From: JANQSP01 sp965226095
Lineage (GTDB): Bacteria; Bdellovibrionota; Bdellovibrionia; Bdellovibrionales; UBA1609
Assembly (NCBI GenBank): GCA_965226095.1
Contig: OZ245336.1
Span: 558,001 to 622,000, forward strand
Length of the DNA: 64,000 nt
Direction of reading: 5' to 3'
Shown: positions 43,153-51,619 of the stretch, piece by piece
Position numbering within the stretch: the stretch's first letter is position 1
Layout: each line of letters begins with the position of its first letter
The notes under the pieces: model-generated
What the model saw: only the letters and a program-made list of their open reading frames with translations
Databases searched by the model: none
Told to the model about the DNA's origin: nothing
Program-made: the position numbers and the translations under genes

Positions 43153-43484
43153 ATTTTTACTTCCGTCATTCCCTGAAAGCCGGAAAAGCCCACAGGCGGC
43201 TTTCCCGTTTAAAGAGCTTTCAGTTATTACAGGAATCCGATCACTGAATTAACATGATTCTGTCAAATGAAGCAATCTATTAAACTTAGATGACTGGATG
43301 TCAAAAACTTGAAAAGTCTCCTGAGGACTTTTCAAGGGCATGACAGACTATTAGTCATTGCGGCCTGTAATAATTGTCATCCCTGTAATAATTGTCATCC
43401 CTGCGAAGGCAGGGATCCAGTCAACTGGATTCCCGCGTACGCGGGAATGACGACATCTACGGGACTGACAACATTTGTATTATA
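43153..43484. repeat. Gene-free gap filled with palindromic repeats
   Basis: Contains a GTCATTCCCTGAAAG unit with inner hairpin GGAAAAGCCCACAGGCGGCTTTCCC (about 43183-43210); a family-2 hairpin ACTTGAAAAGTC-tcct-GAGGACTTTTCAAG between GGATGTC and GGCATGAC (about 43296-43350); a direct repeat CCTGTAATAATTGTCATC twice (about 43364-43400); and a full unit with both arms ending GCGTACGCGGGAATGACGAC (43395-43454). No gene. Confidence 0.85.
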
Positions 43485-46400
43485 TTAAGGGGCTGTAGAA
43501 AGATTGGTGAGATGACCTGTTGGGTTTTCCAATAAACTCATCACTATCACGGAAATATCAGATCTTACCTTCAACTGCCACTTGCTTGATCCATCTCCCA
43601 AGGCTCCAGTTAAACCTTCTGCTCCTGCTTCCAACTCTTGAGCTGTCACTTTTTTTGTCTTGCCTGCTGGCACTGTGAATGTCACATCTGTACCAGGGGC
43701 ATTGCCTGCTCCATCCACTCCACTCACACTGACTGCCGCATCCTGTTCTGTTAAATTAATCACATATAAAACACTCACCTGATTATTGTTACTTCCTGGA
43801 TTAAAAAACGCCACCCGGTGATATAGGCCACCCTCTTCTTCTGTAATCATGTCATGCATGGAAGTGAGAAAACCTCCAGGGGTGCGCACATAAGACATCA
43901 CATCTATATCTTCTTCCTCACTGGAAAGGGTTAATCTCCACTCTCCCTGCCCTTGGCCTGTGCTTCCTGTAAGACCTTTCCCTGTATTACCTAGCTCTAA
44001 ATCCATGGAATTAAAATGCCTGGTCTTACCAGCATCTACACTTAAACTCAATGCACTATATTCAACACCTGCACTGTCAAAAGCCTTTATGGACACACTG
44101 ACATTTTCATCTGAATGATTAGTCACTCTCACAAAGCCCTGTCTTCCCTTGGCATCTTCATGTGCTGGAAAAAAGGGTACCATGTAGCTGACCCCACTAC
44201 TATCGGTGCTTATTTTTTTCGCCATGCCTGAGAGGTTGGACAGGTGGCCTGTGGGGCTTTCCATAAGACTCATGGCTAAAATGGGTTTATCTGACTCAAT
44301 CAACAACTGCCACTTGCCTGATCCATTGCCCAGGTTTCCACTTGTGATATCCGAGCTAACACCGGATTCCAACTCCTGTGAAGTCAGTCTTTTTGCAGAA
44401 CCTGCAGGAAGTGTGACTTCCACTGTGCTTCCTGGAGATAAGTCATTATCATCAATGCCTGTAATGGACACACTGATTTCTTCTTCATGAGGGTTGATGA
44501 GTCTTAGTGAGCTTACCTGATTGACATTGCTTGCGGGATTAAACATAGGCAGGCGGAATTGATTGGTACCTTCTTTAAGTGCCAGCTCATGCATGGAGGT
44601 GACAAAACCATCAGTGGTTCTTATGTAGGATAAAACCTCTATGTTCAAATCTTCACTTTCTATCTCCAATCTCCACTCTCCTTGCCCTTGGCCGGTGCTA
44701 CCTGTAAGGCCTTTTGCTGTATTGCCTTGCTCTAAGTCGGTGGAATTAAAGTGTGTAGAGCTATCAGCTCCTATATCTATTGTTACAGGGTCGTAAGTAT
44801 TACCTTCATCATCATAGGCTGTTACATTAATGGTGCCAGCTTTATTTGAATGATTGATAATGCGAATAAAACCCTGATAGTTAGGGCTTGCGCCGTGAGG
44901 AAACAAAGGCACAAGAAATTTCTTGTTGTAAAGGCTCGCTACGATATCCCACACCTCATCAATGGCTCTGGCGGCATTGACTGGGCCGTCTAACTCCACT
45001 GTCCATTCATCGCCATCTACTCCTGCGGGATCAAAACCCACATCTTCGCTTCCTAACTCTACATCAGGATTGGAGAACATGAGTGCTCGTGGGTTAGCTG
45101 TATAACCTTCATCAATACATTGATTTCCATAGGCCATAATTGTCCTGAAACATTCTGAACGACTAAAATTTTGATTCACATAACCAAAACCATAAGCTAC
45201 TATAGGAAAATTTACTGAATTATCTAAACTAAGATAATTTTCTACATAGCGATCATGGAAAAGACCAAAGTTATGACCTAATTCATGTGTAAAGGTATTT
45301 TGTATGGTACAACCATCAGGGATTGCAGAAACACTAAAACTTTTATATCTCCATATTTCTTTACGTCTACGTATTATACATTCATCAATATTGGGATCAT
45401 TTTTACAAGAATCTCCCACAGAGTTTTTATCATATAAAGCATACTTATTTGCTATTCCACAAGTCCCTATGGCTCGTTCTACAAATAAATGCCCCAAATC
45501 TGCTGAATACCTTTCTCTCATTTCATACACTTCATCCAATATTCCATCTGGATCATAATAAGAACCTTTTTTTTCTCTAAGAACTCGTAAATTATCTGAC
45601 ATATTGTTATCCACTTGCATATAATCCACCTTTTCCATAGCCACGAGCCTGATTTTTCTATGGCTTAAGCCGCTGTTGTTAAACGCCTGATTGGTTTTTT
45701 CTATCTCTGCTGTAATTGTAGCTTCTATCTCTGCTTTTCCTCCCTCATGAGCTTCTGCATTGGGCGTATACACCACCAGGATGTCCACTGTTTGATCGGA
45801 AGATTCTTCTTCAACACCGTTCGCCGTCATTCCTGCGGAAGCAGGAATCCAGTCATCCGAATTAAATGTCCCTGAAGAAAATTTCCCATGACCACCATTC
45901 GTATAAACTGAAAAGTCGCTTGAGGACTTTTCAGGGCCTTTCAAGTTTTCGGTGTTTGTCATCGCCCCATGATCAATCACAGGAAGCTGAGAAGTGTCTA
46001 CCTGTCTAATTATGACATTCTGAGAACCTCTCTCACCTTTAGAAGTTCTAATGGTATAAGTACCTCTTGGAGAGTGTACTTCTCCTCTGATAATTCCCTC
46101 TTTACTGATAAATAAAGTGATATGTCCGCCTTGCTCTAATGAGCCAGACAGAAAAGCACTTCCTGGTGAAGAGGAAGAGGATTTTTTAAGTGTAGCTTTG
46201 AGGTCCACATCTCCAAATAAATTCAAATGAATAGATTGATTGTTGAGAGCAGAGTTGAGCAATTGAGATCTATCCAGCACTGCTTTTCGGGCTCTCAAAA
46301 TAATAGGATCTGTGTAGGACTCTATTTCTTCATCTATATTCATTAATTGATTGGAGTGTTGAAACACATTTTGTGCAAATGCTATTGGAATAAAAAAAAG

Positions 46401-46529
46401 AAACATCATTCCCGTGTACACCGTCATTCCTGCGAAAAACTTCGTCATTCCCGCGAGCGTCGTCATGCCTGCGTACACCGTCATTCCTGCGAAGGCAGGA
46501 ATCCAGTTTTTAAGAATTTTCTTACACAC
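43485..46529 (-). CDS. Secreted zinc metalloprotease with Ig-like repeats; repeat insertions in the signal and pro-region
   Basis: 1014 residues from a GTG at 46529 with an AAGGAAA site. The signal peptide has a basic start MCKKILKN, then three or four copies of (I)PAFAGMTVY/GMT from the palindromic repeat, then the hydrophobic core FLFFIPIAFAQ. The pro-region (about 60-215) is followed by two further repeat-derived inserts (ENLKGPEKSSSDF; DWIPASAGMT). The peptidase domain begins VDILVVYTPNAEAHEGG; zinc site HELGHNFGLFHDR (about 414-426) and Met-turn TIMAYGNQ identify an M12-like metzincin. Four Ig-like modules (about 535-1014) occur as a duplicated pair (GLTGSTGQGQGEWRL in both). Probably extracellular. 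Confidence 0.85.
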   Translation of the reverse strand: MCKKILKNWIPAFAGMTVYAGMTTLAGMTKFFAGMTVYTGMMFLFFIPIAFAQNVFQHSNQLMNIDEEIESYTDPIILRARKAVLDRSQLLNSALNNQSIHLNLFGDVDLKATLKKSSSSSPGSAFLSGSLEQGGHITLFISKEGIIRGEVHSPRGTYTIRTSKGERGSQNVIIRQVDTSQLPVIDHGAMTNTENLKGPEKSSSDFSVYTNGGHGKFSSGTFNSDDWIPASAGMTANGVEEESSDQTVDILVVYTPNAEAHEGGKAEIEATITAEIEKTNQAFNNSGLSHRKIRLVAMEKVDYMQVDNNMSDNLRVLREKKGSYYDPDGILDEVYEMRERYSADLGHLFVERAIGTCGIANKYALYDKNSVGDSCKNDPNIDECIIRRRKEIWRYKSFSVSAIPDGCTIQNTFTHELGHNFGLFHDRYVENYLSLDNSVNFPIVAYGFGYVNQNFSRSECFRTIMAYGNQCIDEGYTANPRALMFSNPDVELGSEDVGFDPAGVDGDEWTVELDGPVNAARAIDEVWDIVASLYNKKFLVPLFPHGASPNYQGFIRIINHSNKAGTINVTAYDDEGNTYDPVTIDIGADSSTHFNSTDLEQGNTAKGLTGSTGQGQGEWRLEIESEDLNIEVLSYIRTTDGFVTSMHELALKEGTNQFRLPMFNPASNVNQVSSLRLINPHEEEISVSITGIDDNDLSPGSTVEVTLPAGSAKRLTSQELESGVSSDITSGNLGNGSGKWQLLIESDKPILAMSLMESPTGHLSNLSGMAKKISTDSSGVSYMVPFFPAHEDAKGRQGFVRVTNHSDENVSVSIKAFDSAGVEYSALSLSVDAGKTRHFNSMDLELGNTGKGLTGSTGQGQGEWRLTLSSEEEDIDVMSYVRTPGGFLTSMHDMITEEEGGLYHRVAFFNPGSNNNQVSVLYVINLTEQDAAVSVSGVDGAGNAPGTDVTFTVPAGKTKKVTAQELEAGAEGLTGALGDGSSKWQLKVRSDISVIVMSLLENPTGHLTNLSTAP
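45822..45858. repeat. In-frame palindromic repeat inside the metalloprotease gene
   Basis: CGTCATTCCTGCGGAAGCAG followed by GAATCCAGTC; read on the minus strand as DWIPASAGMTANG between the pro-region and peptidase domain. Confidence 0.85.
45908..45957. repeat. In-frame family-2 hairpin inside the metalloprotease gene
   Basis: CTGAAAAGTC-gcttga-GGACTTTTCAG followed by GGCCTTTCAAGTTTTCGG, the right half of a second hairpin whose left half is missing. Read as ENLKGPEKSSSDFS. Confidence 0.8.
46405..46506. repeat. Array of palindromic half units inside a signal-peptide region
   Basis: GTCATTCCTGCG-like words recur about every 18-27 bases (CATTCCCGTGTACACC, GTCATTCCTGCGAAAAACTT, GTCATTCCCGCGAGCGTC, GTCATGCCTGCGTACACC, GTCATTCCTGCGAAGGCAGG) and end AATCCAG. 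All keep the protein frame on the minus strand. Confidence 0.85.
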
Positions 46530-46963
46530 TATTATTTCCTTGTTAATATCTTTAGTCTCGGTCTGTAAAGCTTCAGCTTGCTCAAGACGCTTTTGCTTTT
46601 GGACCTAGCTTAGTTTAATTGCTTAGAGGAAGGTCAAACTTTTTGAGACGCTTCGCTTGGACTCGGCAAAGTTTGACCTTCCTCTAAGGCATCTCCTAAG
46701 GACCGGCAAGCCGGAAATTTTAAACCGGAGAGATTTTTTTCTGCACTGCTGAACTTTACAGCTCAATATTTTTCAAATAATTACCCTCTTTTACATACCA
46801 CATCTTAAGCAAAAAATAAAATACTTTCCGTCATTCCCGCGCACGCGGGAATCCATTCTTAATACTTTAGTTACCTTTTTACACACTTGTGTAAGATTGA
46901 AACAATTAAATACCTATGTGTAATTTACTCAAACTAATTCAGTATATACACACCTAAACACAA
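46530..46963. other. Gene-free gap between the metalloprotease and the Cys-rich protein
   Basis: Holds a perfect 21-bp inverted repeat (46622-46642 with 46668-46688), an imperfect echo of its loop upstream (AAGACGCTTTTGCTTTTGGA against GAGACGCTTCGCTTGGA), one palindromic unit GTCATTCCCGCGCACGCGGG at about 46831-46854, and AT-rich sequence. It must contain the promoter for the metalloprotease. No gene seen. Confidence 0.6.
46622..46688. repeat. Long perfect hairpin (21-bp stem)
   Basis: CTTAGAGGAAGGTCAAACTT(T) pairs exactly with (A)AAGTTTGACCTTCCTCTAAG around a 25-base loop. It lies about 95 bases upstream of the metalloprotease start. Not part of the two common repeat families. No T-run on either side, so a terminator is unlikely. 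Confidence 0.75.
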
Positions 46964-49900
46964 TTATCTACTTCCATCCTCATCAGTACACAATTGATAA
47001 TCATTGTTCCCAGATTGCACTTTCTCACATATACCAAGACCACTACCAAAACTTAGGAGAGCATTAAATATTATCCGCAATTGAGTGTAAGGAAGTGTAT
47101 GAAGACATATTGCAGTGTAGTCTGAAGGACAAGTACAAGAAGTAAACGAAGCGTGAAGCTCACTAACTTTTTGGCTTCCTGACAGTGATGTCTTATGACA
47201 TGACAACGAAGCAGGCAGTCCAGAACCGCCTTCACACATACAAGTAGTCCTGTTCCAGGTCTGGCCAAAAAAACCACAAGAAGTGGTGCTTGGAGCTGTG
47301 CAGGTACCATTTTGGCAAGTACCACAGGAAACACTAGTGCAAGAAGTGCCGTTTGCTTTTGGTTCTTCTACACCACCGACACACTCATGACAATTATCAG
47401 AAGGAGTGCATGTTGCAATGGGAGGACAGACTGTTGTCCAAGTACAACTAGTATTCCATATGGATTCATCTGTCGTACCAGGTGGACATGTCGGCCTTGG
47501 AACAGTTCTTGTTTCAGTTTTTTCCTTTGTACTACAAAAATCTAATGTTTTGTCGCCACATGGTTCACAAGGAAGACGAGAACAAACCGATATCTCTATC
47601 ACCTCACCAGGAGTGCTACAGGTGCTCGATTGAGGGGTATAATCCCCATTCAGACAACCCTGTCCTGTACACCAGCACTGAGCTAGTTTTGTGCCAGTTG
47701 CCTGTTGAGATGTAACATCACAACCACTAGGGGTACAAGTGCGGGTTTGATCGAATGTTTCTCCAATACAAACTGTAACTGGATCTGGTCCCCAGGTTCC
47801 ACAAGTAACAGTTCTAGGTGTGCAAGAATTATTTTGACATGTCTGACAAGAGTTGCATGTTACAGAACCAGTTGCTGGTTGCGTTTGAATAGTAGTACTA
47901 CAACTACTGGGTGTACAAGTGCGAGTACGAGTTTGAGGAACCGAACCACATTTTCCACTTGTACTTGGTTCCCAAGCACTCCAATTTTCACAACAACATT
48001 TCGTACCAGTTCCTGGTTGCTCTTGAGACCCCTCACAACTACTTAGATTACAGGTACGAGTACGAGTTTGAGGGAATGATTGCCCACTACAAACTGTATT
48101 TGGATTTGGTGTCCAAGCATTCCAATTTCCACAACTACAAAGAATGGGTATACAACTGCAACTATTGGAATCCCATCGATGATCAGGTGGACAAGGTTTC
48201 GGTCCTTGGTTACCACAAGTGCCACCACTACAAGTCCCACAATCGCCGCAAGGACCGGGTTTACTCACACAACTACATTTATCAGGTGAAGCTTCCTTAC
48301 ATGTGCCACAGATTGAATCTGTCTTAGGAGTTTTACAAGTGTCACTACAACATATCTGTCCAGAAGAACATGTGCTTTCACATTGGCAAGTGCTACTGTT
48401 CCAGCTCTGACAAGAACCACAGCTCGGAGTACTTTGAGTACAAATACCACTACTACAGGTACCACAATTGCTGCAAGGAATGGGAGGGTCATTAGGTTTA
48501 TTCTCACAACTACATCCATCGGAAGAAGGTTGCTGACACTCAGATTGTGCTGAACAAGTGGAAGTAGTTTTTCGTGTCTTGCAAGTATCACCACAACACA
48601 CCTCGTTTTGTGCACAATTGGTACAAGGATCTTCACATCTACAAGTACTGGGATCCCATATTTCTGGTAGGATACAAGTAGGCTTAGAACCTCTACAGAT
48701 ATCCCAATCACAGGTAGGATAACCCAGCCAGTTATTATTAGTTTCCCAACAGTTAGGGCAGGGCAGTCTGACGGGTATGGCATCAGAACAACTACAACTT
48801 GCCTGACAAGTATTACCACAACACGCTGGAGTGAGGCCTGAACAACCTCCTGTGCAAGTATTGGTATTCACATTACAACTATTGCAAGAACCCGGACACT
48901 GACTGTTATTTGTGCAACAATTAGGTATTGTATCACATCGGCAATTCACTGAATCCAGTGTTTGGCAAACTCCACAATTTATAGTACAAGGAGGAGGTTT
49001 ACAACTGCAAGAACTGGGATCCCATATGTCACTACCTGTACAAGTATCATTATGACAACTACTACCACAACACACTTCCCCTAATGGACAGCCTCCTCCT
49101 CCTGAACCTTGAGGTGTACAAGTACCACCTACACAAGTCTGACAAGCACTACAAGATGGACAAGTCACACAACTACTACCATTCCATACTAACCCAGATG
49201 GACAATCACAATCACAATCAATGGCATCCCATGTTTGACCGCCTGTACAACTGGTGTTTGGCGTTACACACTTATATGTATAACTACCAGGGCTTCCTGT
49301 TCTTTGGCAGCTATAACATGAACCTGGAGCACCACAAGAACCAGAGGACTTACACAAACACTGTCCATGAGGACTGGACGTAGCCCAATCATCATACTGC
49401 ACATTGTTTGGAGAGGAATTACAGTCCGTGCAAAAGTTAAAACCACTACAGCTAATTTCTGTATGTAATTTTGCACCACAACTACTGCCTAAAGTATTAA
49501 TATTCTGCACATAAGTGCTCGATGAATTTCCCGTAACACTAAATCCACCAAATATCGGACTAATACCTTGAGTGGTTATATTCGTACTACTGACCGCATA
49601 ATTACAACAGTTCTTCTTTATATCCGACGAACTGCTGAGCCCTGCCCCAAAATCCGTCAACAATATCTTGTGCTCATTGATGGGTTTGTTTTCAGGACAC
49701 TGAGAATCATCCTGACCTACCCAACACTTCGGTGTGTAGTTTTTTACCCACTGAGCTGCATACCTGTAACTCATTGCTCGAATGTACTTGTCGGCATGAC
49801 CAGTCACCGAAATATCCACATCTGTATGATCAGCAAGAGGAAGAGGACAACTGCCCGACCTGGGATCGGTAAAACTCCTTATATTAGGATGATATAAAGA

Positions 49901-50413
49901 ATTCTGCACACACAAATGACTATCAAACGCACTGATGTCAGGAAGCACACCTGTGGCTGATGACCTGTCTGTACAAATACAAGGAGTTGAGGAAATACCA
50001 TCTGTACAGCCTAATCCAACCATATCACAATAAATAGGCTCACCTTTTCCTGTCACCCCGATGGCACACTGAAGTGACCCTAAAATACCCGTCACATCTG
50101 ATTGGGAATCAGCATTGAATATGGAAGTAGAAGTAAAATTACTGGAACTAAGCTTTAAGTCTTTGGCCTTTATGGAATGAGCGGAAAAACTAAAAGTGAA
50201 GACCAAAACTGTTAAAGGAAGTAAGAAATGAAAATGAAAAGGGCAGAACGGCCGTGGTGGCTGAGAACCTAAACAACCGCCTACCCAAGTCAAACTGAAA
50301 CTATTGTATAAAGTAAATTGTTTAATTTTTTTTTGAAGAAGAGAAAATTTTTGATAACACTTATGTGTACAAAACAAGAAATGTTTACATACTACCCTTG
50401 GTAGAAGTATCAA
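46964..50413 (-). CDS. Giant secreted Cys-rich protein with thrombospondin-1-like repeats
   Basis: Up to 1149 residues from a TTG at 50413. No ATG lies before the hydrophobic signal core (FHFHFLLPLTVLVFTFSFSA, about 60-80), so the true start is uncertain. The mature part has over a hundred Cys in small modules: CxxCxxGxC loops (GTCSGGTCGNQ, CGTCQNGTCTAPS), IWDPSTCRCEDPC-type loops, and from about residue 750 three repeats like CGNWNAWTPNPNTVCSGQ then QTRTRTCNLSSCEG, which match the W..W..C..G..QTRTRTC pattern of thrombospondin type 1. Probably a disulfide-bonded adhesin or surface fibre. No anchor seen. Confidence 0.7.
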   Translation of the reverse strand: MILLPRVVCKHFLFCTHKCYQKFSLLQKKIKQFTLYNSFSLTWVGGCLGSQPPRPFCPFHFHFLLPLTVLVFTFSFSAHSIKAKDLKLSSSNFTSTSIFNADSQSDVTGILGSLQCAIGVTGKGEPIYCDMVGLGCTDGISSTPCICTDRSSATGVLPDISAFDSHLCVQNSLYHPNIRSFTDPRSGSCPLPLADHTDVDISVTGHADKYIRAMSYRYAAQWVKNYTPKCWVGQDDSQCPENKPINEHKILLTDFGAGLSSSSDIKKNCCNYAVSSTNITTQGISPIFGGFSVTGNSSSTYVQNINTLGSSCGAKLHTEISCSGFNFCTDCNSSPNNVQYDDWATSSPHGQCLCKSSGSCGAPGSCYSCQRTGSPGSYTYKCVTPNTSCTGGQTWDAIDCDCDCPSGLVWNGSSCVTCPSCSACQTCVGGTCTPQGSGGGGCPLGEVCCGSSCHNDTCTGSDIWDPSSCSCKPPPCTINCGVCQTLDSVNCRCDTIPNCCTNNSQCPGSCNSCNVNTNTCTGGCSGLTPACCGNTCQASCSCSDAIPVRLPCPNCWETNNNWLGYPTCDWDICRGSKPTCILPEIWDPSTCRCEDPCTNCAQNEVCCGDTCKTRKTTSTCSAQSECQQPSSDGCSCENKPNDPPIPCSNCGTCSSGICTQSTPSCGSCQSWNSSTCQCESTCSSGQICCSDTCKTPKTDSICGTCKEASPDKCSCVSKPGPCGDCGTCSGGTCGNQGPKPCPPDHRWDSNSCSCIPILCSCGNWNAWTPNPNTVCSGQSFPQTRTRTCNLSSCEGSQEQPGTGTKCCCENWSAWEPSTSGKCGSVPQTRTRTCTPSSCSTTIQTQPATGSVTCNSCQTCQNNSCTPRTVTCGTWGPDPVTVCIGETFDQTRTCTPSGCDVTSQQATGTKLAQCWCTGQGCLNGDYTPQSSTCSTPGEVIEISVCSRLPCEPCGDKTLDFCSTKEKTETRTVPRPTCPPGTTDESIWNTSCTWTTVCPPIATCTPSDNCHECVGGVEEPKANGTSCTSVSCGTCQNGTCTAPSTTSCGFFGQTWNRTTCMCEGGSGLPASLSCHKTSLSGSQKVSELHASFTSCTCPSDYTAICLHTLPYTQLRIIFNALLSFGSGLGICEKVQSGNNDYQLCTDEDGSR

Positions 50414-50460
50414 TGCAGAATATAAATAATTGACTAATGAGTTGAAATGTTGTCTAATGG

Positions 50461-50508
50461 AGAGATGGAGAGATGGAGAGATGGAGAGATGGAGAGATGG
50501 AGAGATGG
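50461..50508. repeat. 8-bp microsatellite (AGAGATGG, 6 copies)
   Basis: Six exact head-to-tail copies. Placed within 100 bases upstream of the Cys-rich gene start, where copy-number change could alter promoter spacing or leader length. Confidence 0.9.
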
Positions 50509-50621
50509 AATTTTTTAACAGCAGTTTTATTATTCATGTTTCTCTTTCTGGATTCCTAATTTTTGTAAAAACGAATGTACATCAAATAATAAAACAATTT
50601 TCATATTTCAGCAAATAAATC

Positions 50622-50657
50622 TTACAATAAGTGTAAAAGTTCTTACACTTATTGTAA
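50622..50657. repeat. Perfect 15-bp inverted repeat
   Basis: TTACAATAAGTGTAA (50622-50636), loop AAGTTC, TTACACTTATTGTAA (50643-50657). No T-run after it on either strand, so an operator or RNA structure is more likely than a terminator. Confidence 0.6.
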
Positions 50658-50769
50658 AAAAGGAGATTTTTCAATATTTTACGCAAAATCCACTCTATTT
50701 TCTCATTATGAGATGATCAATAGAGAGGTGATTAGTCATTTGTTGATAGAGCGTCATCCTCTTGAACTC

Positions 50770-51069
50770 TTAAGCAGATTTAGGGAGTCTAATATTGATT
50801 GAAGTTTTCAAAGCAAAGGCCACTTTAGCAAGGAAGTCCATACTAACTTGACTTACTAGTCCTGATTCCATACGAGCAATAGAGGATTGTTTAGTCCCAA
50901 TGAGTTTAGCAAGCTCTGCTTGAGATAATTTTTTCTTTAATCTCTTATTTCTAAGATTTTTAATGATTCGTTTTTTTTCTAAAACAAGAGAAATTTCCAT
51001 ATCCGTAAACCCCATGCCTTTTGCAAAATCTTTTGCTGTTTTATAAATGACTATATCTTTCTTTTTCAT
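50770..51069 (-). CDS. HigA-type antitoxin, XRE helix-turn-helix
   Basis: 99 residues. The HTH spans about 45-75: KKLSQAELAKLIGTKQSSIARMESG, typical of the XRE family, followed by FLAKVAFALKTSINIRLP. It should neutralise the toxin encoded just upstream and repress the pair. The ATGA overlap with the toxin gene and the toxin-first order are those of HigBA modules. Confidence 0.88.
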   Translation of the reverse strand: MKKKDIVIYKTAKDFAKGMGFTDMEISLVLEKKRIIKNLRNKRLKKKLSQAELAKLIGTKQSSIARMESGLVSQVSMDFLAKVAFALKTSINIRLPKSA

Positions 51070-51386
51070 ATATTTAACTCCTTGATACGAGATAAGAGCA
51101 GTTGTTTTACCTGTTTACTAAGTTTTTGTGTCTTCTTTTTTAGAATGTGCAAAATATAAATACTATCTCCCATTTTTATAACATAAAAAATTCGGTATAT
51201 CCCATCATTATTCGTTAATCTTAATTCATGTAACCCTTTTGCAATACTTGGCAGAGGTCGAGAATGTGGCATTCCAATTGTTTTTCCATAGGTAAGCTCA
51301 TCAAAAAGTGCATAAACATCAATCAAAACTTCCTTTGGGACCTTTCTAAACTCCCTCTCCACCTGTCGCAAGATAACAATATTCAT
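51066..51386 (-). CDS. HigB/RelE-type toxin (Gp49-like)
   Basis: 106 residues of the RelE superfamily, Gp49/HigB branch: LRQVEREFRKVPKEVLIDVY, LPSIAKGLHELRLTNNDGIY, RIFYVIKMGDSIYILHILKKK and a Lys-rich C-terminus. Such toxins cut mRNA on the ribosome. The conserved ELR...YRIFY...H..KKK pattern is complete, so it is likely active. Followed in overlap by the antitoxin. Confidence 0.88.
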   Translation of the reverse strand: MNIVILRQVEREFRKVPKEVLIDVYALFDELTYGKTIGMPHSRPLPSIAKGLHELRLTNNDGIYRIFYVIKMGDSIYILHILKKKTQKLSKQVKQLLLSRIKELNI

Positions 51387-51439
51387 TTTTTATGAGTATA
51401 ACGAAATCGTTATGTTATCAAGCCATAATTTTGTAAAGG

Positions 51440-51532
51440 AATCCAGTTGAGGAAGTTAGTGATTCTAAGGAAGTTGGTCATTCCGGCCTTGAGCCGGAAT
51501 CCAGAACTGGATGCCTGCCTCCGCAGGCCCTT
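51440..51532. repeat. Palindromic repeat copies next to tRNA-Leu
   Basis: GGTCATTCCGGCCTTGAGCC-GGAATCCAG and ACTGGATGCCTGCCTCCGCAGG. They lie in the 233-base gap between the toxin gene and the tRNA 3' end, which otherwise holds no gene. Confidence 0.8.
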
Positions 51533-51619
51533 CCTTCGCTTCAAATCCCTCGCGTTATCTTCAGATCGTGTACCACCTTCAGTTTTTCATTGTTACTTTT
51601 GTTCTTTACATTACCTAAG

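Larger units (their letters stand above)
50414..50769. other. Gene-free gap between the Cys-rich gene and the toxin-antitoxin pair
   Basis: Contains the 8-bp tandem repeat at 50461-50508 and the perfect inverted repeat at 50622-50657, otherwise AT-rich with no credible frame. It should hold the promoter of the Cys-rich gene. Confidence 0.55.

Noticed and set aside
46347..46608. Two plus-strand frames with VIPAKAGIQ-type peptides
   Set aside because: These are translations of the palindromic repeats opposite the metalloprotease signal region.
47705..48819. Several frames of 60-184 codons opposite or within the Cys-rich gene
   Set aside because: Cys- and Thr-rich coding DNA has few stops in other frames; none has a start context or a recognisable domain.
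50622..50657. Rho-independent terminator for the toxin-antitoxin pair
   Set aside because: The stem is AT-rich and is not followed by a T-run on either strand.
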